From assembly GCA_947586255.1 (NCBI GenBank), contig CANPXP010000009.1:1-60952 (forward strand): 60,952 nucleotides of DNA, written 5' to 3'. Source of the stretch: an uncultured Lachnospiraceae bacterium. GTDB taxonomy: Bacteria; Bacillota; Clostridia; Lachnospirales; Lachnospiraceae. Below are positions 52,476 to 60,872 of the stretch, piece by piece. A model generated the notes under the pieces. The model had not been told where the DNA came from, did no database searches, and saw nothing but the letters and a program-made list of their open reading frames with translations. The first letter of the stretch is position 1; every line of letters starts with the position of its first letter. The translations under genes and the position numbers were made by a program.

Positions 52476-54371
52476 TTAATATCCAACAAAGAGATATTCC
52501 TGTACGGAATTTCTATGTGATTTTGCGTCACTTTGGTTGCCAAAAGAATATTTATAGTTCACCGGAATCACTTCCACATGCTCTCTATATTTTGCCATAA
52601 TTGCTACCATTTCATCTTGCGTAGGCAAGCTGTTTGAAGAATAGGAAACAAGCAAAATGCTATTCGCAAATCTTCTAAATAGATGATCAAACGCATCTGC
52701 TGCGCCTTTGCGAGTAGCAAATGGCGTAGGATACGATTTGAACTTCTTGGTTTGCGTATGTTGCTGAATTTCAACACCCTTCCAGTCACGGGCAAGGCCT
52801 TCAACAAAATGATATCTACGAACATACTCATTGTCAGATAGTGGAGAGTAATACGGTGGGTCAATGTAAACCAAATCTGCTTGCTCCACTTTCAAATCCA
52901 TAGCGTCTCCCTGCTTGGAACAATTGACTTGACCATTGTCAAACACAGCATTATTGACTGCTTCAACAGCCTCCAGAAACTGCTGGGCAAGTGTTTTTTG
53001 TAAATCCTTACGACCATCATTGTATCGCTGTCCTGTGTAAGTAAATATACCGCGAGGACGTTTCTTCATACATGCCCGAATTAACGCTGTCATTGCAATA
53101 GCGTGTTTATATTGATCTTTGATAGCAGCGATATTGGTACGGAGCGTATCAATCAAATCATTTTCCTCATCGCTATAATATAGATCTTTGAAAGTCGATG
53201 CCACAAAATGATCTGACTCCCCATGTGCAATAATCAATTTCTCTGCTTCTTCTAATGGTAAAGTAATTGAATTGTTTTCTACCATTGCCTTAGTAAATGT
53301 TGCGGACATGGCCATATAATCATTACTGATCACTGCTTTGCCCTGTGCTTTGAACATATAGCTGACAATACCGGATCCTGAGAAAAGATCCACAACAGTA
53401 TTCACCTTAAATTGCGAGGCAACTGACCATATTTCAGACAGCAGTTTACTCTTGGAACCCATAAAACGAGTCGGCGGATAAACTGATACCTGTTCCGGCA
53501 GAGGCTGATGGAGCAGTTTTATTAAAGTGCGCTGCTTCGGAGGAATGGTAACAATGACATCCTCCCCTTTGCGGGTACTTCCATTACAAGAAATATGCCG
53601 CTTTGTTTGAATGACATCAATATTGAATGGCGCATATAACTCATGTACCAGCGGATGATTGGAATTTGTCAAAACAACATGACAACCCCGTTCATGTAAA
53701 GTCATGATCATCTTCGCGAGTTCAACATGATCCTCCTCGTAAAACTGTTCTTTGGTATATCGCTTAAAATCAGCATATTCAGAGATAGGCAAATACGGAG
53801 GATCCAGAAAAACAAAGTCTCCCGGCTGAGCGCAATGCTCCAAGACCTGCAGATAGTCGCCGCATAGTATATCCGCCCTTTTCAATGCTTCAGATGCTGC
53901 TCTCAATCCAGCCTCGTCGCAAATCTTAGGATTTTTGTATTTCCCATAGGGAACATTAAATTGTCCCTGTTTGTTGACACGATATAATCCATTAAAACAA
54001 GTTCTGTTCAGAAATATCGTCCTTGCAGCAGCTTCCGCCTTGGGGAGTTTCGTCCATTCCTGACTACGAACAGCATAAAACATCTCGGAAGTATTTTCGT
54101 ACTGTTTAAGAAATTGAATGACATTCTCTGCATGATCGGCAACTTCCCGATACATGTTAATCAATTCAGGATTGCTGTCCGCAATAATCGCGCTTTCTGG
54201 CTGCAAAGCAAAGAACATCGCGCCACCGCCAAAGAATGGTTCAATATATCGACCATAGGAGCTGGGTACTCTAGGTAAAAGATCTCCTAACATCTGTGTT
54301 TTACCACCAGCCCATTTCAGAATAGGCTTGGCTTGAACAGGCTCTACTTTTCTAACTGCTTGCTCTGCCAT
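52476..54371 (-). CDS. fused double Dam-type DNA adenine methyltransferase
   Basis: A 631-residue fusion of two N6-adenine methyltransferases. Domain 1 (about 15-285): KWAGGKTQMLGDLL, FFGGGAMFF (SAM site) and DPPY at 190-193. Domain 2 (about 298-631): RFMGSKSKLL, DLFSGSGIVSYMF and DPPY at 504-507. Two fused Dam-type domains, as in M.FokI, let one protein methylate both strands of an asymmetric site, which fits the type IIS nuclease downstream. Both active sites look intact. GAGGAGAG precedes ATG 54371. AT-rich, like its partner. Confidence 0.92.
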   Translation of the reverse strand: MAEQAVRKVEPVQAKPILKWAGGKTQMLGDLLPRVPSSYGRYIEPFFGGGAMFFALQPESAIIADSNPELINMYREVADHAENVIQFLKQYENTSEMFYAVRSQEWTKLPKAEAAARTIFLNRTCFNGLYRVNKQGQFNVPYGKYKNPKICDEAGLRAASEALKRADILCGDYLQVLEHCAQPGDFVFLDPPYLPISEYADFKRYTKEQFYEEDHVELAKMIMTLHERGCHVVLTNSNHPLVHELYAPFNIDVIQTKRHISCNGSTRKGEDVIVTIPPKQRTLIKLLHQPLPEQVSVYPPTRFMGSKSKLLSEIWSVASQFKVNTVVDLFSGSGIVSYMFKAQGKAVISNDYMAMSATFTKAMVENNSITLPLEEAEKLIIAHGESDHFVASTFKDLYYSDEENDLIDTLRTNIAAIKDQYKHAIAMTALIRACMKKRPRGIFTYTGQRYNDGRKDLQKTLAQQFLEAVEAVNNAVFDNGQVNCSKQGDAMDLKVEQADLVYIDPPYYSPLSDNEYVRRYHFVEGLARDWKGVEIQQHTQTKKFKSYPTPFATRKGAADAFDHLFRRFANSILLVSYSSNSLPTQDEMVAIMAKYREHVEVIPVNYKYSFGNQSDAKSHRNSVQEYLFVGY

Positions 54372-54407
54372 TGTACTGCTCTCCTCAATAGTTTCAAAGA
54401 CCGCTGA

Positions 54408-54436
54408 ATTCTATCACAGTCTTGTTATGTTTTCAA
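54408..54436 (-). promoter_or_regulatory. promoter of the restriction-modification operon
   Basis: -35 TTGAAA (54436-54431) and -10 TAGAAT (54413-54408), 17-base spacer, 37 bases before the methyltransferase ATG. The methyltransferase being first in the transcript would protect host DNA before the nuclease appears. Confidence 0.6.
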
Positions 54437-54457
54437 GATATACTGTATAATTTTGTT

Positions 54458-54482
54458 AAAAATAAACTGTCCATATAGTTTA
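54458..54482 (-). terminator. weak AT-rich terminator after the phosphoesterase remnant
   Basis: ATAAACT and AGTTTAT arms around an eight-base loop followed by a run of T on the minus strand, directly after the TGA of the broken gene. The stem is short and AT-rich. Confidence 0.35.
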
Positions 54483-54919
54483 TCATAAACGCTTCAAAAT
54501 AAACTCCCTGTTACAACGTATTACATCCGCAAGATTTCTCGGCGTAAAACCAAGTATATCCGCCCCTACATTATAACAGTTTGGCCTCTCAGATAATATA
54601 GAAATAGCCTCACTGCGAGAATTATGCACATGTCCGTATAAATGGATCGTATTGCGGTAATACCCGTCCCACTCCAAAATAGGATAATGGAACAAGACAA
54701 CGAGAGTGCTGCCGTCCGTAATGCGCAGATATTCCTGTACAGACGCAAAATACTTTAAGAGAAATCTCCCAGAATATATACGTCATCCTCATCATGCACT
54801 GCCGCGTTCCAGTTATTGATCAGGGTTTCATCCATCTCTTCTACGGAAGAAAACGGTCTGTTGCACATCTTTATGACATTGTAATGGCCCAGGTGAAGGT
54901 CAGAGATATAAAAATTCAT
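54483..54919 (-). pseudogene. calcineurin-like metallophosphoesterase, deleted and frameshifted
   Basis: The start is intact: ATG 54919 gives MNFYISDLHLGHYNVIKMCN and ends at VYILGDFS with a stop (near 54757). In another frame the end continues YFASVQEYLRI, LVVLFHYPILEWDGYYRNT and LYGHVHN, the normal C-terminal motifs. Between GD and the second part about 50 residues, including the GNHD metal motif, are missing. So an internal deletion with frame change destroyed the enzyme. Confidence 0.82.
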
Positions 54920-55026
54920 GAATAAACACCTTCCGCTTTCTGCTTTATTTTTTCTCTGTCAAAACATCCGCCGTTGTTGTAAGTATACCACAGAACAAAA
55001 TGCCTGTGTAGTTTCCTTATGCAAGG

Positions 55027-55055
55027 TTGCCGTTTCATATATTTTGTGTTAAAAT
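55027..55055 (+). promoter_or_regulatory. promoter of the macro-TIR gene
   Basis: -35 TTGCCG (55027-55032) and -10 TAAAAT (55050-55055), 17-base spacer, giving an untranslated leader of roughly 100 bases. Confidence 0.5.
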
Positions 55056-55159
55056 AAACAAAATATCGGCAGAAAACAAGGGGAAACGCAACGAACGAGC
55101 TGACTGATCAGGGCCGACAACTTTGCGCCGCAGCTTTGACAGCACAGGGAGGTATGAAT

Positions 55160-56155
55160 ATGCAGCAATCTTTTTGTTACATGACAAAATCCGGTCGGAA
55201 GCGAAACATAGAGGTATACTGCGGAGAACTGGAAGAGCTGGATCTTCAGGCGGATCTGTTGGTCTGTTCCGCTTTCTTACATAACTATATGCCGTCTCAA
55301 AGTTCGCTGATCGGTACGCTTCAGAGAACGTACGGGATCTCCGTGGAAAGCCTCGCGGCTCAGCCGGAGGTCGATATGCGGGAACTCGGCATATGGATAT
55401 CCGGACCGGTTGCGGACGCGCCCTTTCGGCGGATTGCCTGCCTGGAGATGGAAGGTCGCGAACAGAAGCTGCAGTCTTATTTTGAGACCGTCTTCTTTGC
55501 GCTCGCCAGCGGAAACCGCAGAGGCTGCAAAATCAGGACGATCGCCCTGCCGTTGGTGGGAACCGGCAATCAGGCGATGAATCCCCAGGATATCTTTGTG
55601 CCGCTGATCGCGGAGAGCCTGTATGGTTTTGAGCTTGTGGAGGAGTTGGAGAAGATCGTTTTCTTTGAGCGAGACGCGGAGAAGTATCGCTATATGTGCG
55701 AGTATCTGGCGCAGGAGCTGGAGAAAGAGGAGAGCCGCTCGTTTTTCATCAGCTACAGTCATAAAGACGCGGTCGCTGCCGACCTGATCGCCAATGTTCT
55801 GGAGCGGAACGGAATGAAAGTATGGATCGACCACAAAAAGATCCGCAATGCGAATTATCCGGAGGAAATCATCCGGGCGATGGAAACCTCCTCGGCATTT
55901 ATCATTCTCGTCAGTACCAATTCCCAGAATTCCGTGGATGTGAAGCGTGAGCTGCGCAATGCCGGAGAATTTGAACGGACCATCGAGCTCCAGATTCTTC
56001 CGATACGTCTGGATCGTGAGGAATTTACGCCGGAGGTCAAGTATTACCTCGCAGGCAAAAACTATTACGAGCTGCCGGATGTCACGGAAGAAGCGGTCGC
56101 CGAAATCTGCCGCAAGATTGCGGAAGCATCCCTGCCAAAGCGAAATGCAGAGTGA
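55160..56155 (+). CDS. macro-like domain fused to a TIR domain
   Basis: A 331-residue soluble protein. Residues 14-175 look like a macro-type ADP-ribose fold (EVYCGELEELDLQADLLVCS, then KIRTIALPLVGTGNQAMNPQ as the phosphate loop). Residues 193-290 are a TIR domain: RSFFISYSHKDAVAADLIAN, VWIDHKKIRNANYPEEIIRA and SQNSVDVKRELRNAGE, where Glu264 is the expected NADase residue. Bacterial TIR domains cleave NAD+ or make cyclic ADP-ribose signals in phage defence. Start chosen at ATG 55160, seven bases after AGGGAGG; ATG 55154 is too close. It faces away from a restriction-modification operon. No partner gene lies beside it. Confidence 0.75.
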   Translation: MQQSFCYMTKSGRKRNIEVYCGELEELDLQADLLVCSAFLHNYMPSQSSLIGTLQRTYGISVESLAAQPEVDMRELGIWISGPVADAPFRRIACLEMEGREQKLQSYFETVFFALASGNRRGCKIRTIALPLVGTGNQAMNPQDIFVPLIAESLYGFELVEELEKIVFFERDAEKYRYMCEYLAQELEKEESRSFFISYSHKDAVAADLIANVLERNGMKVWIDHKKIRNANYPEEIIRAMETSSAFIILVSTNSQNSVDVKRELRNAGEFERTIELQILPIRLDREEFTPEVKYYLAGKNYYELPDVTEEAVAEICRKIAEASLPKRNAE

Positions 56156-56197
56156 CGGTAATCCGGCAACCGCTTTTCCCAAACGCTCAATTCATCA

Positions 56198-57847
56198 TCA
56201 TCCATCAATAATGTAATCCTGCGGGTCGATAAACTCCCCGTTCCTGCTCAGGGCAAAGTGCAGATGCGGTCCCGTAGCCCTCCCCGTCTGTCCCACGGCG
56301 GCGATCTTGTCGCCGCATTTTACCTCTTCGTCTTTTCGGGCGGTAATTTCCTGACAATGGCAATAATAGGTCATATCGCCGTTCGCGTGAAGAAGCACGA
56401 TATAATTACCGTCTTCTGCCGAATATTCCGTCTCATATACCACGCCGTCTGCTGCCGCCTTGACGTCGGTGCCCTTCTCCGCCGCATAATCGATCCCCTC
56501 ATGTCTGATGACTTCCTGCGTGGCAGGATTTATCCGCTCTCCAAAAACAGCGGATATTCCGGTATATTCGCAGGGTTCCGCATAGAGGCGCTCGCTGTCC
56601 GCAGCGGAAACGTCAGCCCTCTCTGTATTGGCATTGCCGGATTCCGCATCGGCCTCTTCCTGCGGTGCTTTGTTTTCTGTGTCAGGCTTCTCATCTGCCA
56701 CAGCCTCTTCGGCCGCGGGCACATCGGCTGTTCCGCTCTCTGTCTCGTTCTGCTTTTCATCTGCCGATGCCTCTGCCTGTATCGGTTCCATGGGCCGTAC
56801 CGTCCCGTCTGCCCTGTCCGCAGATACACCTGTAAAAGTGCAGCCCACCGTGACAAGCATCAGAAGCGCCGCCAGCATACCCGCCCACAGCTTGCCGCTG
56901 CCGCTGTTTTCCACCAGCCGCCTGATCCTTTCTTTCAGCTCCGACCGGCGCGGGCGCAGCATTGTGCCGCGGGGATAAAAGCTCTTGCCTCTTTTCACTT
57001 TCGTAAATGCCAAAAGCATTTCACTGTACGCGATCCGTTCTCCTTGCCGCAGACGGCGGGTCGTGCCGTAGTCACAGGCGATCTCCCCGTCTTTGGCGGA
57101 GCATATCGCTGCGATCCACACCAGCGGGTGGAACCAGTATACGGTGACGAGCGCAGCGCGCACCAACGCCCAGAGATGATCCCCGTGCAGACAGTGCACC
57201 TTTTCATGCGTCACGGCATAACGAAAATAATCTGAATTCTTGTCAAGTTCTGTGCCGACATAGACTGCCGGGCAAAAAACGCCGGCCAGACACGGCGTCT
57301 CCAAACCCTTAACCCTATAGACCGGAATATGGCAGTTCTCCGCCGCATCCCGCGCGCCGCCCGTACAGCGGGTGCGGCTTCTGCGCAATCTCCGCAGAAA
57401 ACAGCCATGGGAAAGCAGCAGAACGCCTCCCACAAGCACGCTTCCCGCAAACCATACCACAGGCAATACCCGGCCTGATATCTCTGCTATAGAGCCGCGC
57501 CGGTCCGTCTGACTCACAAAATTTTTCTCTTCGTCCGCAGCGACTGTCACATGATCCGTTATGATGTGAGCCGCCGCAGCATCCGATTCTCCGCCTTGCC
57601 CGCTTAAGTCTGACCTGTCCGCCGCAACATACCGCTGCAGCGTCTTTTCCTGCCGGCCGTCGGCTGCTCCCGCAACCCGGAGCACGCTGAGCGGACTGTC
57701 CAGAAAATTAAACGGCATCATCAGCCGCAGAACCACGAGCAGCCACAAACCGTACCGCAGATATGCGTGCAGTCTCTCCCCGAACAATTTCTGCACCGCA
57801 AGTATTGCCATTATCAGAATTGCCGTCTGTATCATAATCCCTGCCAT
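56198..57847 (-). CDS. M56 (BlaR1/MecR1-like) membrane peptidase fused to M23 peptidase
   Basis: A 549-residue protein. The N-terminal M56 part (1-340) has four membrane helices and the zinc motif HEKVH (214-218) followed by WFHPLVWIAA. Where BlaR1 has a penicillin-binding sensor, there is an acidic linker (about 345-420) and an M23/LytM endopeptidase domain (about 430-549) with HEGIDYAAEKGTDVKAAADG and HLHFAL. So it may sense or cut cell-wall peptides outside and cleave the BlaI repressor inside (inference). It follows the BlaI gene by 15 bases. Confidence 0.87.
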   Translation of the reverse strand: MAGIMIQTAILIMAILAVQKLFGERLHAYLRYGLWLLVVLRLMMPFNFLDSPLSVLRVAGAADGRQEKTLQRYVAADRSDLSGQGGESDAAAAHIITDHVTVAADEEKNFVSQTDRRGSIAEISGRVLPVVWFAGSVLVGGVLLLSHGCFLRRLRRSRTRCTGGARDAAENCHIPVYRVKGLETPCLAGVFCPAVYVGTELDKNSDYFRYAVTHEKVHCLHGDHLWALVRAALVTVYWFHPLVWIAAICSAKDGEIACDYGTTRRLRQGERIAYSEMLLAFTKVKRGKSFYPRGTMLRPRRSELKERIRRLVENSGSGKLWAGMLAALLMLVTVGCTFTGVSADRADGTVRPMEPIQAEASADEKQNETESGTADVPAAEEAVADEKPDTENKAPQEEADAESGNANTERADVSAADSERLYAEPCEYTGISAVFGERINPATQEVIRHEGIDYAAEKGTDVKAAADGVVYETEYSAEDGNYIVLLHANGDMTYYCHCQEITARKDEEVKCGDKIAAVGQTGRATGPHLHFALSRNGEFIDPQDYIIDG

Positions 57848-57862
57848 GATCTTTTCTCCTTC

Positions 57863-58246
57863 TCACTTCTTCTCTTTTGCCTCTTTGATGATACGGTACA
57901 GTTCTTCCATCTCCGCGTCGGAAATCTCCTGCTTTTTTACCAACGTGTTCACCAGCAGGCCGAGACTGCCGTTATAGATCCTGTTCAGGAAACTGTTCGT
58001 CTCAGACTCCACCACTTCCTCCCGCTTTACGACCGCATAGTACTCCCGCGCCTTTTCTCCTTCCCTATAGGCAATACAGCCTTTTTGTTCCAGACGTCTG
58101 AGCATGGTCTTCGTGGTGCTCTTCGCCCAGCCGGTTTCCTGTTCCATCGCTCTGATGATCTGTGTCGCCGTTTTCGGCGAATCTTCCCAGAGATATTCCA
58201 TAATGTACCATTCATTGTTTGACAGTCCGACGCCTCTCTCTTCCAT
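57863..58246 (-). CDS. BlaI/MecI/CopY family transcriptional repressor
   Basis: A 127-residue winged-helix repressor: LSNNEWYIMEYLWEDSPKTA, the recognition helix GWAKSTTKTMLRRLEQKGCI, and a C-terminal dimer helix. BlaI proteins are inactivated by cleavage by their M56 partner, encoded immediately downstream. Beta-lactamase is not encoded in the window; cell-envelope genes or the ABC exporter upstream are possible targets. Confidence 0.9.
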   Translation of the reverse strand: MEERGVGLSNNEWYIMEYLWEDSPKTATQIIRAMEQETGWAKSTTKTMLRRLEQKGCIAYREGEKAREYYAVVKREEVVESETNSFLNRIYNGSLGLLVNTLVKKQEISDAEMEELYRIIKEAKEKK

Positions 58247-58262
58247 AACTTCCTCCCTGTTT

Positions 58263-58907
58263 TTAAACTATCTGCCTTATTAATTTTCCTCCATCCATTT
58301 CATAAACTGTATCGCATAGCATACGGATATCTTCTGTATTATGGGATACGATCAAAATCGTTTTTCCCTCCGCCTTCAGGCGCAGCAGCAATTCTCTGAT
58401 TTCTGCGACGCCGCTTTTATCCAAGGCATTCATAGGCTCGTCCAGAATCAGGATATCCGGATTTTCCATAATTGCCTGGGCTATCCCCAGCCGCTGTTTC
58501 ATGCCCAAAGAAAATTTCCCCACATGTTTCCTGTCATCCGGATCAAGCCCCACTAAGGACACAGCGTTACGGATCTCCTCCTTTCCAATCACGCCTTTCA
58601 GCGAGGCCAGATAATCTAAATTTTTATAGGCGCTTAAATTCGGCAAAAAGCCGGGCGCCTCGATAATCACGCCAATACTTTCCGGGAAATCCACGTCTTT
58701 TCCGATCTCTTTCCCATTCACTGACACATACCCTTCATCCGGCCGCACCAAACCGCATATTATCTTAATGAGAACAGTTTTGCCGGAACCGTTCCTACCA
58801 ATAATACCATGGATTTTCCCTTTTTCAAAAGATATACTGACATGATCCAATACGCTGATGCCCTTGTAAGACTTAGAGACTTCCTCTACCACGATCACGT
58901 TTCCCAT
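58263..58907 (-). CDS. ABC transporter ATP-binding protein
   Basis: A 214-residue ABC ATPase of the small drug/lantibiotic-export type. Walker A GIIGRNGSGKTVLI, signature SLGMKQRLGIAQAI, Walker B ILILDEPMNALD, switch His in LIVSHNTED. Start at ATG 58907 after AGAGGAAAT; the frame is open to 59054 but that part overlaps permease sequence. The last gene after two permeases on the same strand. Confidence 0.93.
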   Translation of the reverse strand: MGNVIVVEEVSKSYKGISVLDHVSISFEKGKIHGIIGRNGSGKTVLIKIICGLVRPDEGYVSVNGKEIGKDVDFPESIGVIIEAPGFLPNLSAYKNLDYLASLKGVIGKEEIRNAVSLVGLDPDDRKHVGKFSLGMKQRLGIAQAIMENPDILILDEPMNALDKSGVAEIRELLLRLKAEGKTILIVSHNTEDIRMLCDTVYEMDGGKLIRQIV

Positions 58908-58960
58908 ATTTCCTCTTTTCCGCCATTTCTGTTGGCATGGCTTTTTATCCTGTTTCTTTG

Positions 58961-59653
58961 TTATGCCCGCAGACCCTTTATGATACCTATGACGGCGCCG
59001 GCGATCACAACTGCCGAAATTCCCATAATCGACAACAGATAACCGCTCCTGCATGCTTCTCCGACCTGGCGTATCATTCCCCAGTAGGGCGGCAGGTAAG
59101 CTGCTGTCTGTGGAAAAATATCCCCGATGACGACCATAATTCCTTCTACGGCCAGATAGAAAACTACGGCCATATGGATCCCTTTACTTTGTGTACATAA
59201 TGCCACGGAAACCATAGACACGCAAAAGCTATGCACAAAAAACAACAGCAGGAACAGCAAAAATCCTCTCCTTTTATAACCCCCGTTTCCCGCACATATT
59301 TCTGTCAACACTGCAAACAGGAGAAGATAAAGCAGGTTGGCGGCGACAATACCCATAAACCGCAAAAAAAACCATTTTTTTACAGTCTTTGCCCTTACCA
59401 TGGTATAGAACCGAAGCCCACCTATTTCCGCATCCATGAAAAGAATGCTCACCGCAACCGGCGGCAGCACACACAAACTCCAGCGCATCATTCCTATCAT
59501 ATCCGGCTCTCTGCTCTCCTGCGGAGAAAAGCCGCCCAAAATATCCAGAACATCCTTTTGTCCGGGTGTGACCGCGAAAAGCAGCAAAAAGACGGCAAGA
59601 TAAATCGCGATCGCCCTCTTGTCCATTATCCTGCTGATCATTTTTCTGTTCAT
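58961..59653 (-). CDS. ABC-type membrane permease, second
   Basis: A 230-residue protein with six hydrophobic helices and a basic N-terminus (MNRKMISRIMDKRAIAIYLA). No family signature I can name; layout, size and place between another permease and an ABC ATPase point to the membrane part of an ABC-2-type exporter. It starts overlapping the previous permease stop by four bases. Confidence 0.7.
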   Translation of the reverse strand: MNRKMISRIMDKRAIAIYLAVFLLLFAVTPGQKDVLDILGGFSPQESREPDMIGMMRWSLCVLPPVAVSILFMDAEIGGLRFYTMVRAKTVKKWFFLRFMGIVAANLLYLLLFAVLTEICAGNGGYKRRGFLLFLLLFFVHSFCVSMVSVALCTQSKGIHMAVVFYLAVEGIMVVIGDIFPQTAAYLPPYWGMIRQVGEACRSGYLLSIMGISAVVIAGAVIGIIKGLRA

Positions 59654-60357
59654 TGTTTCGTTCCTACCGATATCCTAAAGTCATATTTTGGGATTGCCTG
59701 AAAGATGAAAATAAGCAGTACCGCTGCCGCGACTCCAAACACCAGAAAGGACTGCCCCAGCGATGGCAGCAATTCCCTATATTCTCCATTTATGCTATGG
59801 TACATCAACAGGCTGTTCCCCAACAGGGAATATCTCGCGTAATAACTGGACTGAAAAACACTGAGTATCATATAAAATACCGCATGAAGCAGCATGGTAA
59901 CGGCATATCCCAATGTCCTCGGCAGTTTCAGGTTGCAAAAAAAGAGAAAAAGGCTCATGGTAAATCCATACGCCACATTCAGCATAACAGCGGCAAGAAC
60001 TGCCTGTAATGGGCTCAACCGCAGAACGTGGGGATATGGGAAATAGGCATCGTACTCCCCCAAATCCAGTCCTTGCGTCAAATAATAAACCGGCTCACTC
60101 CAAAAATTCCCCACAAAAGCATTCCCTGAAAGAAATACCATTCCCGCCAGAAGCACAGCCAAATAATATAAGCTGCAGACGCATAGCAGGTATAGGACTT
60201 TACCCGCCAACCATTTTCTTCGTGAGACGCGCAAAAGTGTATACGTCTCATTCCCGGAAGAAAAAGGAATATCTGATACCAGAAATACGATGCTCAGAAA
60301 CACCGCCGCTATCGTGTATCTTTCGCAGCTGATGCCTGCATATCTTAAACATCCCAC
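59650..60357 (-). CDS. ABC-type membrane permease, first
   Basis: A 235-residue hydrophobic protein with about six helices; SSGNETYTLLRVSRRKWLAG is a cytoplasmic loop typical of ABC-2 permeases of the lantibiotic-immunity kind. The start is uncertain: GTG 60357 lies only two bases after AGGAGG, and no better in-frame codon is seen before the first helix. It overlaps the upstream membrane gene by 13 bases. Confidence 0.65.
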   Translation of the reverse strand: MGCLRYAGISCERYTIAAVFLSIVFLVSDIPFSSGNETYTLLRVSRRKWLAGKVLYLLCVCSLYYLAVLLAGMVFLSGNAFVGNFWSEPVYYLTQGLDLGEYDAYFPYPHVLRLSPLQAVLAAVMLNVAYGFTMSLFLFFCNLKLPRTLGYAVTMLLHAVFYMILSVFQSSYYARYSLLGNSLLMYHSINGEYRELLPSLGQSFLVFGVAAAVLLIFIFQAIPKYDFRISVGTKQ

Positions 60358-60872
60358 AGCCTCCTTCTGATCAATACAGAAAATAAAACGCAGACCAATG
60401 CCAGCAGCAGCACTTCATAAAGTAACGGATATAATATAAATGGTATGAAGGCGGCATTTGGCATCAGCATATTGACCGGACTGAGTACCAGCAAAAATTC
60501 TAAACGATAAAAAATCAGATGTATGGAAAAATAAAGGGCAAAGGGCGCCGCCAATGCAAGGTACCTGTTGGGAAACAGGACCGATACAAGCAAACCTGCA
60601 TCAGACCAGACAGCGCCAAACAAAAAAGCCAGCAGCAGCAACATAAGCGCCAGCAGCAGACCGCCCCATACATATTGCATTTGGGCATATACCGTTTCGT
60701 CAAATGATGTGGAATATCCCCAGCGATTCACATTTTCCAAGGTATCCAGCCTGCCGTTTATCAGATAAAACAATCCTGACAGAAAACAAGGAAGAAATAC
60801 TGCCAGACCTCCCGCTATGGAAGAACACAAAAGCGTTTCCCTGATATACCGGCGTTTTTCCACCCGATTCAA
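60345..60872 (-). CDS. membrane protein of the ABC exporter cluster, possibly incomplete at the 5' end
   Basis: A 175-residue protein with four helices, MNRVEKRRYIRETLLCSSIA followed by long hydrophobic stretches and a basic end LIRRRLWDV. The only start is a TTG at 60872 with a poor site. Just upstream another frame (about 60873-60945) reads FIKNGIWKPYRMGL, also permease-like, before a stop, so a frameshift near 60880 is possible; the window edge prevents a decision. Confidence 0.55.
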   Translation of the reverse strand: MNRVEKRRYIRETLLCSSIAGGLAVFLPCFLSGLFYLINGRLDTLENVNRWGYSTSFDETVYAQMQYVWGGLLLALMLLLLAFLFGAVWSDAGLLVSVLFPNRYLALAAPFALYFSIHLIFYRLEFLLVLSPVNMLMPNAAFIPFILYPLLYEVLLLALVCVLFSVLIRRRLWDV

